Shown piece by piece: positions 42,345-51,662 of a stretch of DNA of 59,232 bases (positions are counted from its first letter, which is position 1; every line of letters starts with the position of its first letter). The translations under genes were made by a program, and so were the position numbers. Below the pieces are notes generated by a model that was given only the letters and a program-made list of their open reading frames with translations, did no database searches and had not been told where the DNA came from. Source of the DNA: a virus; IMG/VR virus record IMGVR_UViG_3300033153_001737, positions 1 to 59,232 of that record; one strand, written 5' to 3'.

Positions 42345-42508
42345 TTGTCCTGGACAACGTTTCGATAATTTACGAGCACAAATTAATATCATTCGCGAGA
42401 GCCGTAAGGGCTGTCAATAGCGGTGAAGCGGTGTTAGAGCTGAAAAGTAATGGCGTTGAAATTAATATGTTTATCAAGGAGAACGACAATGGTCGAACAG
42501 ACACCTGA
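42329..42508 (+). CDS. Very small protein, 59 aa
   Basis: Starts at ATG 42329, overlaps the TerL stop in another frame, and ends inside the portal gene. Starts MDNNVIVLDNVSIIYEHKLI. Its short overlaps on both sides suggest a coupled small gene; chance cannot be excluded. Confidence 0.4.
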   Translation: MDNNVIVLDNVSIIYEHKLISFARAVRAVNSGEAVLELKSNGVEINMFIKENDNGRTDT

Positions 42509-44765
42509 CCAAGTAGCCACTGGTCAAGCTGAAAATAACTGGTACTTACTACAGCGAGCAAATACGCCGAGGCGACAAGTATGGTTGCGCGACCTGTATA
42601 GGGGCGACGACTATTACGAGGATATTCAGCTAACGACACAAGAATTGCAAGATTTAAGAGATGCTGGGATGCCGACATTCACCACAAATCGAATGACGCC
42701 AGTTATCGAAATCATGAAGTATTTTATTACCTCTAATAGACCGCGCTGGAAAGCAACCGGATGGACTGGCGACGACAGTAAGATGTCTGGAATCTTTGAC
42801 GGATTGTTCGAGTATTCGTTCCAGATGTCAGATGGCGACATGCAGATAGGGCAAATCGTACTTAATACACTGACTAAAAGTTTAGGCTGGTTTAACATCT
42901 ATGCTGACCCAATGGCAGACAGGGGTATGGGTGAAGTGATGTTCAATAGCATTGCTCCCGATACTGTATATGTAGACCCTACTTGTCGAGACTTGATGTT
43001 TAGGGATGCCGCGTTCATTATCGTTGCAAAGAACGTGACTAAGAGTTGGCTCAAAAACCACCTTCCGCAGTATTCGGCAGAGATTGACGAGGCTAACGGG
43101 ACTCCATTAACTACATCTTCCGCTGACAGTAGCAACCCTTCTAGAGACGAGGAAATTACTCAGGACGCAATGAGCACGAAGGAAGGCCTTAACGAAGTTG
43201 TCATCCCATTTGTCGAGACCTATAAGAAGAAAAAGGTTCTGTTTTACAATCTATTCATTCATCAAATACCCACGCCTGACGAAATTGGCTCAATAGAACA
43301 AGAAGCCAAGGTAGCAATCGAGGAATTGCAAGTTGAGCTACAGGTTCAATATGAAGAAGCTCAGAAGAAGCTGTCTGAACAAGTTGAAGCTGGAGAGATA
43401 ATCGAATCCAGAGCTAAATTTGAACTGCAAAAATTACAGCGAGCAAGTCAAGTTGAGCTTCAACAAAAGCAACAATATTACGAATCTGCGTTCGAGCAGA
43501 TGCAATCTAATGTCATTAACAAATCCATCCGCAAGTCAGAATATGAGGAGTTAATCAAGTCCGGTTCTATTGTCGAGACTGACATCATGCAGAAGATTCC
43601 TTACTGGGAAGACCGAGTATTTAAAGAGGTTAGTGTTGGGACTGATACTTTGTTGTATGACGAAGATACTGACTATATCGAATATCCGACTATACCGCTG
43701 CCATTCATGTTCAACGGCGGCCCGTACCCAATATCAGCCGCGAAGCCAATGATAGGTAAGCAACAACAAATTAACAAAGCTAATCAGATTACAATTCACC
43801 ACGCTACGCTATCTAGCAACTCTCCCTGGTTAATTCAGGCCGGCACGTTAACTAGTGAGGAAGATTGGGACATGAATGTTTCGATGCCCGGCGGTCGGTT
43901 AGAGTACGAATATGCAGGGCCAGATTCTACGCCAGTCAGACAGAAACCTGAACCTCTAAACAACGCTTTTTTCAGCATCTCAGAAAACGGGAAGTCTGAA
44001 CTCGAATATACGGCAGGTGTACCTTCGTCGCTGATGGGCCTAGCTGACAACCCTTCTGAGACATTCAGGGGTAAGATGGCTAACGATGAATTTAGTACGC
44101 GTAGATTGAAGGCTTGGATTAAGACGGTTTTTGAGCCTGTATTGACTCACGTAGGTAACGTATTTCTCGACGTGTCGCAGCATGTTTACAAGATTCACAA
44201 GGTATTCAGGGTAGTTAGCGAGACTGGGTTTAAAGAGTATGAAATCAACGTGCCGATATTTAACGACATTGGCGACATCATCGACAAGATGTACGACTAT
44301 GAAACGCTCAAGTTTGACATTCGTGTAGTATCTAACTCTACGCTTCCAACTAACAAGGAAGCTGAAGAAGGTCGCTGGATTGAATTGCAAGAAAAAGGCA
44401 TCACTGACGACGTTGAGACGATTAAGCACATACAGGGTATCGACGACAAGGAAGCACTGATGAAACGCAAGTCTGTATATTCACAACAGGCTGGTCAAAT
44501 CGAGTCATTAGATGGCGAGGTCAAGAAGCTACAGGGTGACTTGCAGACCGCACAGCGAGCAGTTGTCAACGCTCAGATTCAGAACGATGTGCTTAGAGGT
44601 AACATGGAAAACCACAAGGATGTTGTCGAAACTGAGGGGCAACAAAAGAATCTACAGAAACAGATGAAGAACGAACTTGATTTATTTAAAAAGGAGCTAA
44701 GATTGCTAGCGAAGCAGGTGGCTCAGAATAATAAGACGGAGACAAAACCGGACAAGAAAGATTAA
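42489..44765 (+). CDS. Portal protein, 758 aa
   Basis: Start at ATG 42489 with AAGGAG 7 bases upstream; a longer frame begins in the small gene. Contains NNWYLLQRANTPRRQVW and a typical portal wing/stem sequence (RMTPVIEIMKYFITSNRPRW), followed by a long helical, Gln/Glu-rich part (IEELQVELQVQYEEAQKK) and a coiled-coil tail. Length is near the P22/N4-type portals. Forms the 12-mer entry for DNA between head and tail. Follows TerL directly, as expected. Confidence 0.88.
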   Translation: MVEQTPDQVATGQAENNWYLLQRANTPRRQVWLRDLYRGDDYYEDIQLTTQELQDLRDAGMPTFTTNRMTPVIEIMKYFITSNRPRWKATGWTGDDSKMSGIFDGLFEYSFQMSDGDMQIGQIVLNTLTKSLGWFNIYADPMADRGMGEVMFNSIAPDTVYVDPTCRDLMFRDAAFIIVAKNVTKSWLKNHLPQYSAEIDEANGTPLTTSSADSSNPSRDEEITQDAMSTKEGLNEVVIPFVETYKKKKVLFYNLFIHQIPTPDEIGSIEQEAKVAIEELQVELQVQYEEAQKKLSEQVEAGEIIESRAKFELQKLQRASQVELQQKQQYYESAFEQMQSNVINKSIRKSEYEELIKSGSIVETDIMQKIPYWEDRVFKEVSVGTDTLLYDEDTDYIEYPTIPLPFMFNGGPYPISAAKPMIGKQQQINKANQITIHHATLSSNSPWLIQAGTLTSEEDWDMNVSMPGGRLEYEYAGPDSTPVRQKPEPLNNAFFSISENGKSELEYTAGVPSSLMGLADNPSETFRGKMANDEFSTRRLKAWIKTVFEPVLTHVGNVFLDVSQHVYKIHKVFRVVSETGFKEYEINVPIFNDIGDIIDKMYDYETLKFDIRVVSNSTLPTNKEAEEGRWIELQEKGITDDVETIKHIQGIDDKEALMKRKSVYSQQAGQIESLDGEVKKLQGDLQTAQRAVVNAQIQNDVLRGNMENHKDVVETEGQQKNLQKQMKNELDLFKKELRLLAKQVAQNNKTETKPDKKD

Positions 44766-44777
44766 CTTGTCCTATTG

Positions 44778-44801
44778 TATAATCTAGTACTCAAGATTAT
44801 A
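44778..44801 (+). other. Hairpin between portal and scaffold genes
   Basis: TATAATCT (44778-44785) pairs with AGATTATA (44794-44801), loop AGTACTCA. It precedes AAAGGAAATT and the scaffold ATG. It may be an RNA processing or regulatory hairpin. TATAAT inside it could also act as a -10, but no -35 is seen. Confidence 0.35.
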
Positions 44802-44823
44802 TTGTAAATGAAAGGAAATTGAA

Positions 44824-45669
44824 ATGGCTGGACAAGGCGCAAGCGCAAACGAAGACCAAATGCCACAGGCAGATAACTTCTTTGCAACACTAGACCAAGA
44901 AGGCGAAACACCAAATCCACAAACTCGGATAATCGAGGAAAATGTCACTCAGACTAAAACGTCACAAATGGGCGTTGATTTTACTCAAGAGGCTGACAGG
45001 TTGGAAAACGGTGAAGTCGTCAAACCTTCAGATGCAAATATTGCGGAGGACAAGTCAGATAATTCTGAATTAGTAGAGGCAATGAAAACTCAGAATGATA
45101 GCATTAATGCCTTAATCAAATCACAACAAGATTTGAAACCAATTCAACAACAGACTCAGACTGAGCAACCTAAAAACTTGGCTGAATACCTATTCGGGAA
45201 AGAAGCCGCAAGTGAATTTGTGTACGACCCCGAAGAAGCCGTCTCAGACCCTTCTAGTGACTCTGCAAAGTATCATAGAGCTGAGATAGCCCTAGAAACA
45301 CGCAAACAGATTGACAGGGACAAGGCCGAGACTAAAGAACAGGATGCTCAAACGATTTTCTCAAACGAGAAGACCGCATTAATGTCTGAGTATAAGATGT
45401 CTGAAGCTGATTTTGACGCATTTGAGAAAAGTGCTAAAGACAGAAACGTATCGTTAAAGGATATTTACCTCATGATTCACCGTGAAGAAATATCGAAGAA
45501 TATTGCGCAAAATACTGCAAAACAATATTCAACTCAGCGTACAAAAATGTCACAAATGGCTCCAGCGTTTGCCGCAAAAGGTGGACAGGAAATTCAGAAA
45601 GAAACTGATTCTCAATTCTTTGGCTCACTTTTCGGTATAAACGACAAACAGTTTGAAACTACAATTTAA
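44824..45669 (+). CDS. Scaffolding protein candidate, 281 aa
   Basis: Acidic, Gln/Glu/Lys-rich and helical, with a short C-terminal basic/aromatic end (SQFFGSLFGINDKQFETTI). These are traits of scaffolding proteins, which are needed to build the prohead and then leave. Location between portal and major capsid protein fits exactly. Length near that of P22-type scaffolds (about 300). Confidence 0.75.
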   Translation: MAGQGASANEDQMPQADNFFATLDQEGETPNPQTRIIEENVTQTKTSQMGVDFTQEADRLENGEVVKPSDANIAEDKSDNSELVEAMKTQNDSINALIKSQQDLKPIQQQTQTEQPKNLAEYLFGKEAASEFVYDPEEAVSDPSSDSAKYHRAEIALETRKQIDRDKAETKEQDAQTIFSNEKTALMSEYKMSEADFDAFEKSAKDRNVSLKDIYLMIHREEISKNIAQNTAKQYSTQRTKMSQMAPAFAAKGGQEIQKETDSQFFGSLFGINDKQFETTI

Positions 45670-45681
45670 GGATAATTAATA

Positions 45682-47370
45682 ATGGCTAACGATTATAGCG
45701 GAATTACCAGACCTTATGGTGATACTCCCCGCACCGTTCAAGCGCCAGCTACCGACCTTAATCAGTCCGACCTAAATGAAATTGGTCGCTCTGGTTCGCC
45801 GGATACTGGTGACCTAAGACGCTCGTACAATTTTGGAAAGGATTATACCAAGCTGAGTTATCAGCGTGACCCGTATCTTCACTTTCTGAATATGATGCGT
45901 AAAATTCCAACAGATGACCCCAAATTCAAATCAACTACCCGTCGCGGTGGAGCTAGTCTTCGTCGGTTTGGCTACGTTGTTGGTCTTGGAGCCGTCGGTG
46001 AAGTATGTACCGATGATTTGACTGAAACGCTTTCTTCAGGTGCATGGGATAGCGCAGGTTTGCGTGAATGTTTACAGGCTACCGCTCCTGGAATGGGCGC
46101 AACATCATTCTCTAACGCCTCGTTTGACACCACTCAGGGAAATTTACAGTCAATTATGATTATGGCTGACTACAAACGCGTAGGTCAGTTGCAGAATCGT
46201 GTTGGTTGGACTAGTTCTGATGCAGGCTTTATCGCATTAGGTGAGGCCGGAACTAAACCTAATTGGTTCCATCCGAATCAAACGATTCAGATTCCAGTTA
46301 GTTCAACAGCTCCTGCTGACGCATTTAACACTCCTACTGATTATGTGATTGCTCGCATTATCTCCGTTTATGATGTTACTGCCGCTAATGGCGGTACTAC
46401 ATACGGCGAGGGCGTGATTCTGAATTGTCGTCTTATCAAGACTCAGTCAACGCACATCTATCCTACTGCATATTATGGCGCAGGCTGGGATGGAAGTACT
46501 CATACTGACCTTCTGAGTGTAACTCACTCAACAGGGACTTCAAGTCTTGCTCAGAAACTAGAGCCTATGCGCTCCTATGTTATGGGTTCAGCTTATCACG
46601 AGTTGTCAGGTTATGGCGAAAGTCATCGCGACCAGTTGTATTCAACCGATTATGGTCTGACTCAGGAGTTTAAAGAGACTGCATTGATGTCATATCGTGC
46701 AATGTCTACCGTGCTGAAGTTCGAGAAAAATCCTTGGACTGAGGAATGGCAAGATAAGATGTTGGCTATCAACCTTCAGTTAGCTTATACCGCTTACTTC
46801 GGTGAACAGTATGAAGATGCTGACGGAATTACTTATACTGAGGGTATTATCAACTATATCCTCAATAACGGTAATCAGTTTGCATTATCATATGCCGACA
46901 AAGATGTTGACGACTTCCTAGAAGATATGTCAGCATTTAACGACCCACGTTTCAAACCCGACATGGGCGCGAATACCTATTACTTCGTACCTACTCGCAC
47001 CTGGAACTGGTTAGCTAAACAATCCGGTTATCAGAAAAACAACGTTGAAATCTCACCAAACTATCGCCTACAGGCTTCCGGTAAGGGTAAGAAACTCGGC
47101 GTTCCAGTACGAACGATTGACGCAGACGGAACGACTATGAAAGTTGTCCGTGATGTAAACCTTGACCGCACAAACGTCAAGATGGTAGCCATTGACATGA
47201 ACGGTTGTGCAATTCGCCCACTTGTTGGTAACGGATATAACAACGATGTTACGGTTCATGTTGGCGTAAAAGATAAAGCAAACTCGGGTGAGAGTTACAG
47301 GGTTGACTTGATTGATGCTGATATTGGCTTCAAGCACAAAGTTCCTGAACTTCACGCGGTTTGGGTTTAA
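45682..47370 (+). CDS. Major capsid protein, 562 aa
   Basis: Placed after portal and scaffold, starting AAGGATAATTAATAATG. Long, Thr/Gly-rich and mixed alpha/beta, with KFKSTTRRGGASLRRFGYV near the N-terminus and a regular C-terminus (FKHKVPELHAVWV) typical of HK97-type capsid proteins, though the sequence signature is weak. The size is above the usual 300-400, so an inserted domain is likely. It is the strongest candidate for the main capsid component. Confidence 0.8.
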   Translation: MANDYSGITRPYGDTPRTVQAPATDLNQSDLNEIGRSGSPDTGDLRRSYNFGKDYTKLSYQRDPYLHFLNMMRKIPTDDPKFKSTTRRGGASLRRFGYVVGLGAVGEVCTDDLTETLSSGAWDSAGLRECLQATAPGMGATSFSNASFDTTQGNLQSIMIMADYKRVGQLQNRVGWTSSDAGFIALGEAGTKPNWFHPNQTIQIPVSSTAPADAFNTPTDYVIARIISVYDVTAANGGTTYGEGVILNCRLIKTQSTHIYPTAYYGAGWDGSTHTDLLSVTHSTGTSSLAQKLEPMRSYVMGSAYHELSGYGESHRDQLYSTDYGLTQEFKETALMSYRAMSTVLKFEKNPWTEEWQDKMLAINLQLAYTAYFGEQYEDADGITYTEGIINYILNNGNQFALSYADKDVDDFLEDMSAFNDPRFKPDMGANTYYFVPTRTWNWLAKQSGYQKNNVEISPNYRLQASGKGKKLGVPVRTIDADGTTMKVVRDVNLDRTNVKMVAIDMNGCAIRPLVGNGYNNDVTVHVGVKDKANSGESYRVDLIDADIGFKHKVPELHAVWV

Positions 47371-47379
47371 TAGGAGGTT

Positions 47380-47886
47380 ATGATGACTTTAGTAAAATCA
47401 AATCGCGCTCCTTCCGGTGACCAAAAGTATGTTGTTGGCCCATACAATCTAAATCAAGCTCAACTCGCATCAATGGTTAACGCTGGCGTGAGTGAGGCTG
47501 TAACCGCTAATAAAGCGCTAGTTGCTAATGACTCAGGGAAGACGCTATTTGTTGACCCTGCCGCGACTACATTGATTCAGTTGCCATCCGCTGTTGCTAA
47601 TCCTGATTGGAAGATTCGGATTTATATTACAGAAGGTGATGGCGGGACAATGGACCAGAAGATAAACATTGGAGCTTACGCAGGTGAGTTTTTCAACGGT
47701 TATCTTGTTGGTGGCGATGCAGGTGGTTCTGTAGTCGGTAACGGTTCTTCAAATGATTTCATTACTTGCGCAACAGGTTCTACAAGTGGTGAGTTCTTTG
47801 ATATAATGTCTAACGGTGTGGCTATGTATGCAACTGGTATAGTTAATGATGTATCTCACACTCTGTTTGCTGACACAGCAGGTTAA
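47380..47886 (+). CDS. Head decoration-like protein A, 168 aa
   Basis: Preceded by TAGGAGG. Shares order and pattern with the next gene: 'LVANDSGKTLFVDPAAT' versus 'ILNGDSGKVFMLDATDG', then a short strand with Gly-rich turns. Beta-rich, no membrane segment. Position right after the capsid gene suggests a head decoration or stabilisation protein. Confidence 0.65.
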   Translation: MMTLVKSNRAPSGDQKYVVGPYNLNQAQLASMVNAGVSEAVTANKALVANDSGKTLFVDPAATTLIQLPSAVANPDWKIRIYITEGDGGTMDQKINIGAYAGEFFNGYLVGGDAGGSVVGNGSSNDFITCATGSTSGEFFDIMSNGVAMYATGIVNDVSHTLFADTAG

Positions 47887-47897
47887 GGAGTAAATAA

Positions 47898-48320
47898 ATG
47901 AGAACAAGATTAGGTTCCCGTGGAAGTTTCAGTGGGCAAGTATTTGAGAAAATAACTGCCGCAGAATCAATTCTAAACGGCGACAGTGGCAAAGTGTTTA
48001 TGCTCGATGCTACTGACGGAGCTTATAGCCTTACGTTTCCTACAGTCTTAAAAGCTGGCGTAAACTATAAATTCATTGTTCAAGAAGATACCCCTACTGG
48101 AGCTATCACATTAGCTTTCGGTAGCGCTATTGTACAAGGTAACGTTTTGGCTGGAAATCCAACTACAGCTAAGATGGAAAGTACCGAAGGTACAGCAGTA
48201 TCTAATGTGATTATCGGAACAGGCGCGAAAAAAGGCGCATGGCTCGGTATCTCATGTGACGGTACTGGTTGGTTTTTTGAAGGTCAGGGTTCTCCTGATA
48301 ATTGGATAACAACTAGCTAA
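47898..48320 (+). CDS. Head decoration-like protein B, 140 aa
   Basis: AAGGAG precedes the ATG. A smaller relative of the preceding gene by motif order (SILNGDSGKVFMLDATDG), with a C-terminal GAWLGISCDGTGWFFEG. Followed by a hairpin terminator. Probably a second decoration or stabilising protein; the pair may have arisen by duplication. Confidence 0.65.
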   Translation: MRTRLGSRGSFSGQVFEKITAAESILNGDSGKVFMLDATDGAYSLTFPTVLKAGVNYKFIVQEDTPTGAITLAFGSAIVQGNVLAGNPTTAKMESTEGTAVSNVIIGTGAKKGAWLGISCDGTGWFFEGQGSPDNWITTS

Positions 48321-48327
48321 TTGTAAT

Positions 48328-48357
48328 CAAAGGGGTGGGTTAACGCTCACCCCTTGT
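48328..48357 (+). terminator. Weak terminator after the head genes
   Basis: AAGGGGTG (48330-48337) pairs with CACCCCTT (48348-48355), and the tail TTGTTAC is only weakly U-rich. Likely lowers read-through from the highly expressed head genes into the connector genes. Confidence 0.55.
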
Positions 48358-48376
48358 TACATACGGAGTATTTATA

Positions 48377-49486
48377 ATGGCAGTAACTACTTTAGTTAGT
48401 AGAATACGTGCTTTGACTAAAAGCACTACAGTATTGGGTATCAGTGATGATAATGTGGTAGATGAATTGTCTGCCGGTTGTAAATTTGTCATGGCTGTAG
48501 CGCCTAAATATCTTTTATCCCCATACGCTGAATTTTCAGCAATCACAGACGGGAACGGATTCTCATTCGGCAACGATACGGTGTTGTCAGTAGAGCGAGA
48601 TGGCAGCGATGCTAAGCTATTACCATCTAATCAATTTTATTCAGAGGGCGTGTCGGATGCAAGCAGTTTGTTTGCGAGAAGTAAGTTGTTTCCAGGGGTA
48701 TACATTAGGGGCGGTAAAATGTACATTAAGCCAGACCCTACTTCTGGCGAACCTGGAAGTATAACGCACGTAAAAGTGCCCGAAATATTAGCCGGAACTT
48801 TCGAGGTCTTCGGAATGTTAGAGGATGCCGTAGTTCATTATGCGTGTGCTCAAGACTTTCTGGCCCTGTCCGGAATATTCAGGGACAAGGCGATAGTCGA
48901 GCTTGACGCAATCAAAGATTATTTCACTACATTCATCTCGTTAATTCCGGACTACTCAGCCGTCTCATCGGTACTGCCTCAACAGCCGAGCTTGTCATTG
49001 ACGGCTCCTTCTTTTACTTATTCCTCGCCCGTAACCTCTCCAGACTATTCGACTATAGATTCTAAAATATCATCTGACGATACAGAGGTCGCATCATCTG
49101 TCTCACAAAAGATTTCAGCACAATTAAACGAATATCAGGCCGACATTCAGAATCAATCTACTAAAGTAAAGACCGAAGCTGAAGAATATGGCGCTACAAT
49201 ACAGCGATACGCTAACGAGTGGACAGCATACCAAAAAGAGGTACAAGCTATTGTCAGTAAGTATTCGGGCGACATACAAGGTAGTGTCAGCGAGTTCCAA
49301 TCAAATTTATCGAAAGCTACTTCATATATACAACTTGCACAGACGCGAATACCGCTAATGAATGAATATAGTAACATCTCAAGAGTTAACGCAGAACAAT
49401 CATCCTCACAATTTTTACTCGCTTACAAATTCATGGAAATGCACGTTGTTAAGTTTTCAGGGACACCACAGGAAGGTGGTAGATAA
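48377..49486 (+). CDS. Head-tail connector protein candidate, 369 aa
   Basis: The N-terminal 190 residues look like a head-completion/adaptor domain (DELSAGCKFVMAVAPKYLLS, ALSGIFRDKAIVELDAIKDY) of the helical type found in ring proteins below the portal. The C-terminal 170 residues are a long Gln/Ser helix coil (QKISAQLNEYQADIQNQSTK). Follows capsid genes and precedes another ring-like gene, the expected place for an adaptor. Confidence 0.55.
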   Translation: MAVTTLVSRIRALTKSTTVLGISDDNVVDELSAGCKFVMAVAPKYLLSPYAEFSAITDGNGFSFGNDTVLSVERDGSDAKLLPSNQFYSEGVSDASSLFARSKLFPGVYIRGGKMYIKPDPTSGEPGSITHVKVPEILAGTFEVFGMLEDAVVHYACAQDFLALSGIFRDKAIVELDAIKDYFTTFISLIPDYSAVSSVLPQQPSLSLTAPSFTYSSPVTSPDYSTIDSKISSDDTEVASSVSQKISAQLNEYQADIQNQSTKVKTEAEEYGATIQRYANEWTAYQKEVQAIVSKYSGDIQGSVSEFQSNLSKATSYIQLAQTRIPLMNEYSNISRVNAEQSSSQFLLAYKFMEMHVVKFSGTPQEGGR

Positions 49487-50661
49487 TGCAAATATTAGAA
49501 GTTTTAGAACGCGTTAATTCTACGCAGACAAATTTAGTCATAAAATATATTAGAAACGCATTTCAAGAATTACAGGAAAGTTATTACGAGAAAACCAAAA
49601 CCTCATATATAAACCTTATTAGTGGTGTTTCAGACTATAACCTTCCTGTTGACTATGTCGCATTAGTGCCAGGAGGTACTGACAATGGTATTCAAGTTAA
49701 TGATAATATTACTGATTCAGGCGATTATCGCTGGACTATTGTTGGTAGAAAGTTACGTGTCTATAAAATCAATGACGAGAACCAGCTTTCGACACCTGAC
49801 CAAAATTACGCCAACGGAATTGCAATCGCTCACACTTATATTGGCTACAGTTTTATTCGGAATCCAAGCGGCGATTCTAACTACTATACTGCTGGTGGAA
49901 TTACAAGTGGTGATGAAATTCTGATTCCCGACCCAGCGGCATTGCTAGACACGGTCGTGAGTGTTACTGACCAAACCCCATCTATTCGTACTGACTACGC
50001 TAAACTTGGACATCATTATCAGCGAACGGCTTATGACAAGATTGAGAGTGAATTGTTGATGACTACCGGCAACGTATACATGATTGCAGCAAGGTCATTA
50101 GTTGATTTTACTTCAGTAGGTGCGTCGGCTAATACTGTTGGTACTATCTTTTTGACTACCGACCCTAGCGGTTTAACACTCACCCAGAACGACGCAGTAG
50201 AAGAGTTAGGGACACCGATAACTAGCGGTCAATTGACTAAGGACGTGACGTACATGATTACGGCTCAGAGCGCGATTGACTTCACTCTTGACGGGGCGGC
50301 TGACAGTAACCTGAATACCGTATTCACATCGACGGGTAGCATCAATACGATGACCTCAGTTGACAACGTGATAGCCCTACCTACCTGGGAATCTATCAAT
50401 TTTCTCGACACTAGCCTCTATACGGACGTTTCTAACTTGACTTCACCCGATGAGTATAGCTATATTGAATGTGACGAGACAATAGCCGAGGCTATCATCG
50501 AAAATGTTAAAGGGCAATTAGCTGGTGAGGATGTAGCGATGGAAAAATATCGACATCTAAAATTTAGAAAAAGGGCAAGTGCGGGTATGACTATTCGAGG
50601 TGGGAGGAAAAGAAAAATTAATGTACCACCTAGAGTATATCGCCTGGACATGAATGACTGA
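49486..50661 (+). CDS. Connector or tail protein with two internal repeats, 391 aa
   Basis: ATG overlaps the upstream stop by one base. N-terminal helical domain (EVLERVNSTQTNLVIKYIRN) followed by two matching blocks: residues 194-226 (TGNVYMIAARSLVDFTSVGA) and 251-284 (TKDVTYMITAQSAIDFTLDG). The C-terminus is basic (GGRKRKINVPPRVYRLD). Repeats of this type are known as small insertion modules in phage structural proteins. Role: head-tail joining or tail hub. Confidence 0.6.
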   Translation: MQILEVLERVNSTQTNLVIKYIRNAFQELQESYYEKTKTSYINLISGVSDYNLPVDYVALVPGGTDNGIQVNDNITDSGDYRWTIVGRKLRVYKINDENQLSTPDQNYANGIAIAHTYIGYSFIRNPSGDSNYYTAGGITSGDEILIPDPAALLDTVVSVTDQTPSIRTDYAKLGHHYQRTAYDKIESELLMTTGNVYMIAARSLVDFTSVGASANTVGTIFLTTDPSGLTLTQNDAVEELGTPITSGQLTKDVTYMITAQSAIDFTLDGAADSNLNTVFTSTGSINTMTSVDNVIALPTWESINFLDTSLYTDVSNLTSPDEYSYIECDETIAEAIIENVKGQLAGEDVAMEKYRHLKFRKRASAGMTIRGGRKRKINVPPRVYRLDMND

Positions 50662-50686
50662 TTAAATAAAAATAGCTAATAGCCAA

Positions 50687-50730
50687 ATGTGAATACTAGT
50701 ATCAAAAGTCTTGGGTGGCGGGATTCACAT
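50687..50730 (+). other. Hairpin in the gap before the tail genes
   Basis: ATGTGAAT (50687-50694) can pair with ATTCACAT (50723-50730), 28-base loop, before the AAGGAG of the 50751 gene. No U-tract, so a regulatory or processing role is more likely than termination. Confidence 0.3.
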
Positions 50731-50750
50731 AACAACAAAGGAGACTACCA

Positions 50751-51659
50751 ATGGCTAATCTTGAACGCAAAGCGCGTGGTGCAGTAACTAACGAAGCTTT
50801 ATCTAACATCACCGCAGAGTATCATCCCAAACATATTGTAACGCTTAACGATGATATACCAACCGCTGTTCCAATTACATACCCGAATTTCTGGGTAAAC
50901 ATACAGTCGGACAAAGATACTTATTATCACTGGAGTCGAAGGACGCCAGAGGATAGATATTCTACTGTAGTTGATAAAATTACATTTGAAGATAATACCG
51001 TTAATGATTTCGTAAAGGGTACTAGCGCATATGCTTTATCTAGCATGGACGTTGACGGCTCATCTACACTCGAAGGTACATATTGCCTCCAGGGTACTGA
51101 CGGAGCGGCGATTAATAACGCACATCGTTTTGCATACGGGGTTCCAATAGAGTGGAAGGCTGGAACTGTTTATGTTATTCGATTCTATGCAAGCGGTCAA
51201 CTTCTAGATTCTGTTAACAGTTATATACTATTAAGTCACTATACTGAAAATGGTGTTGGTACTTTCGGCAACGCGATTACTGGCACATGGCGAGCAATTA
51301 GCGGAAAGTTAGGTCTTAGCGATTTGCCTCAGTTACAGACTAACGGTAAAACTTGGTATGAATTTGCATTCGAGCCAGATGCTACGCAGACTGGCTATCT
51401 TCATTTTGTATTCAACAACGGTGACGGTGTTTTGCAAAAATTATTCATCGACAACTTTGAAGTCTTGTCAATAGATTCTTCTGAATATGTTCCAGTTGAC
51501 CCACTCGATACATCTACAGCATTACACCTTTACGGGAATACTGAATATGAGCGAAGGGTTAGATGGGGAGTTGCTGACGACAGAAGCATTAACGCCTTGT
51601 ATTTGATTCTTCAGCGAAAAGTTGCAGCATCAACTACTGTCCGAATAGCGGAGGGATAA
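50751..51659 (+). CDS. Tail/fibre-associated protein, 302 aa
   Basis: Strong RBS AAAGGAGACTACCA. Beta-rich with jelly-roll-like central part (EFAFEPDATQTGYLHFVFNN) and a C-terminal domain RRVRWGVADDRSINALYLIL. It may join fibres to the tail. Sequence has the general pattern of receptor-binding or adaptor proteins; no family recognised. Confidence 0.6.
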   Translation: MANLERKARGAVTNEALSNITAEYHPKHIVTLNDDIPTAVPITYPNFWVNIQSDKDTYYHWSRRTPEDRYSTVVDKITFEDNTVNDFVKGTSAYALSSMDVDGSSTLEGTYCLQGTDGAAINNAHRFAYGVPIEWKAGTVYVIRFYASGQLLDSVNSYILLSHYTENGVGTFGNAITGTWRAISGKLGLSDLPQLQTNGKTWYEFAFEPDATQTGYLHFVFNNGDGVLQKLFIDNFEVLSIDSSEYVPVDPLDTSTALHLYGNTEYERRVRWGVADDRSINALYLILQRKVAASTTVRIAEG

Positions 51660-51662
51660 GCC

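Noticed and set aside
42329-42508. Long N-terminal extension of the portal protein (start at 42450)
   Set aside because: The internal ATG at 42489 has a proper AAGGAG site; the extension lies in the overlapping small gene.
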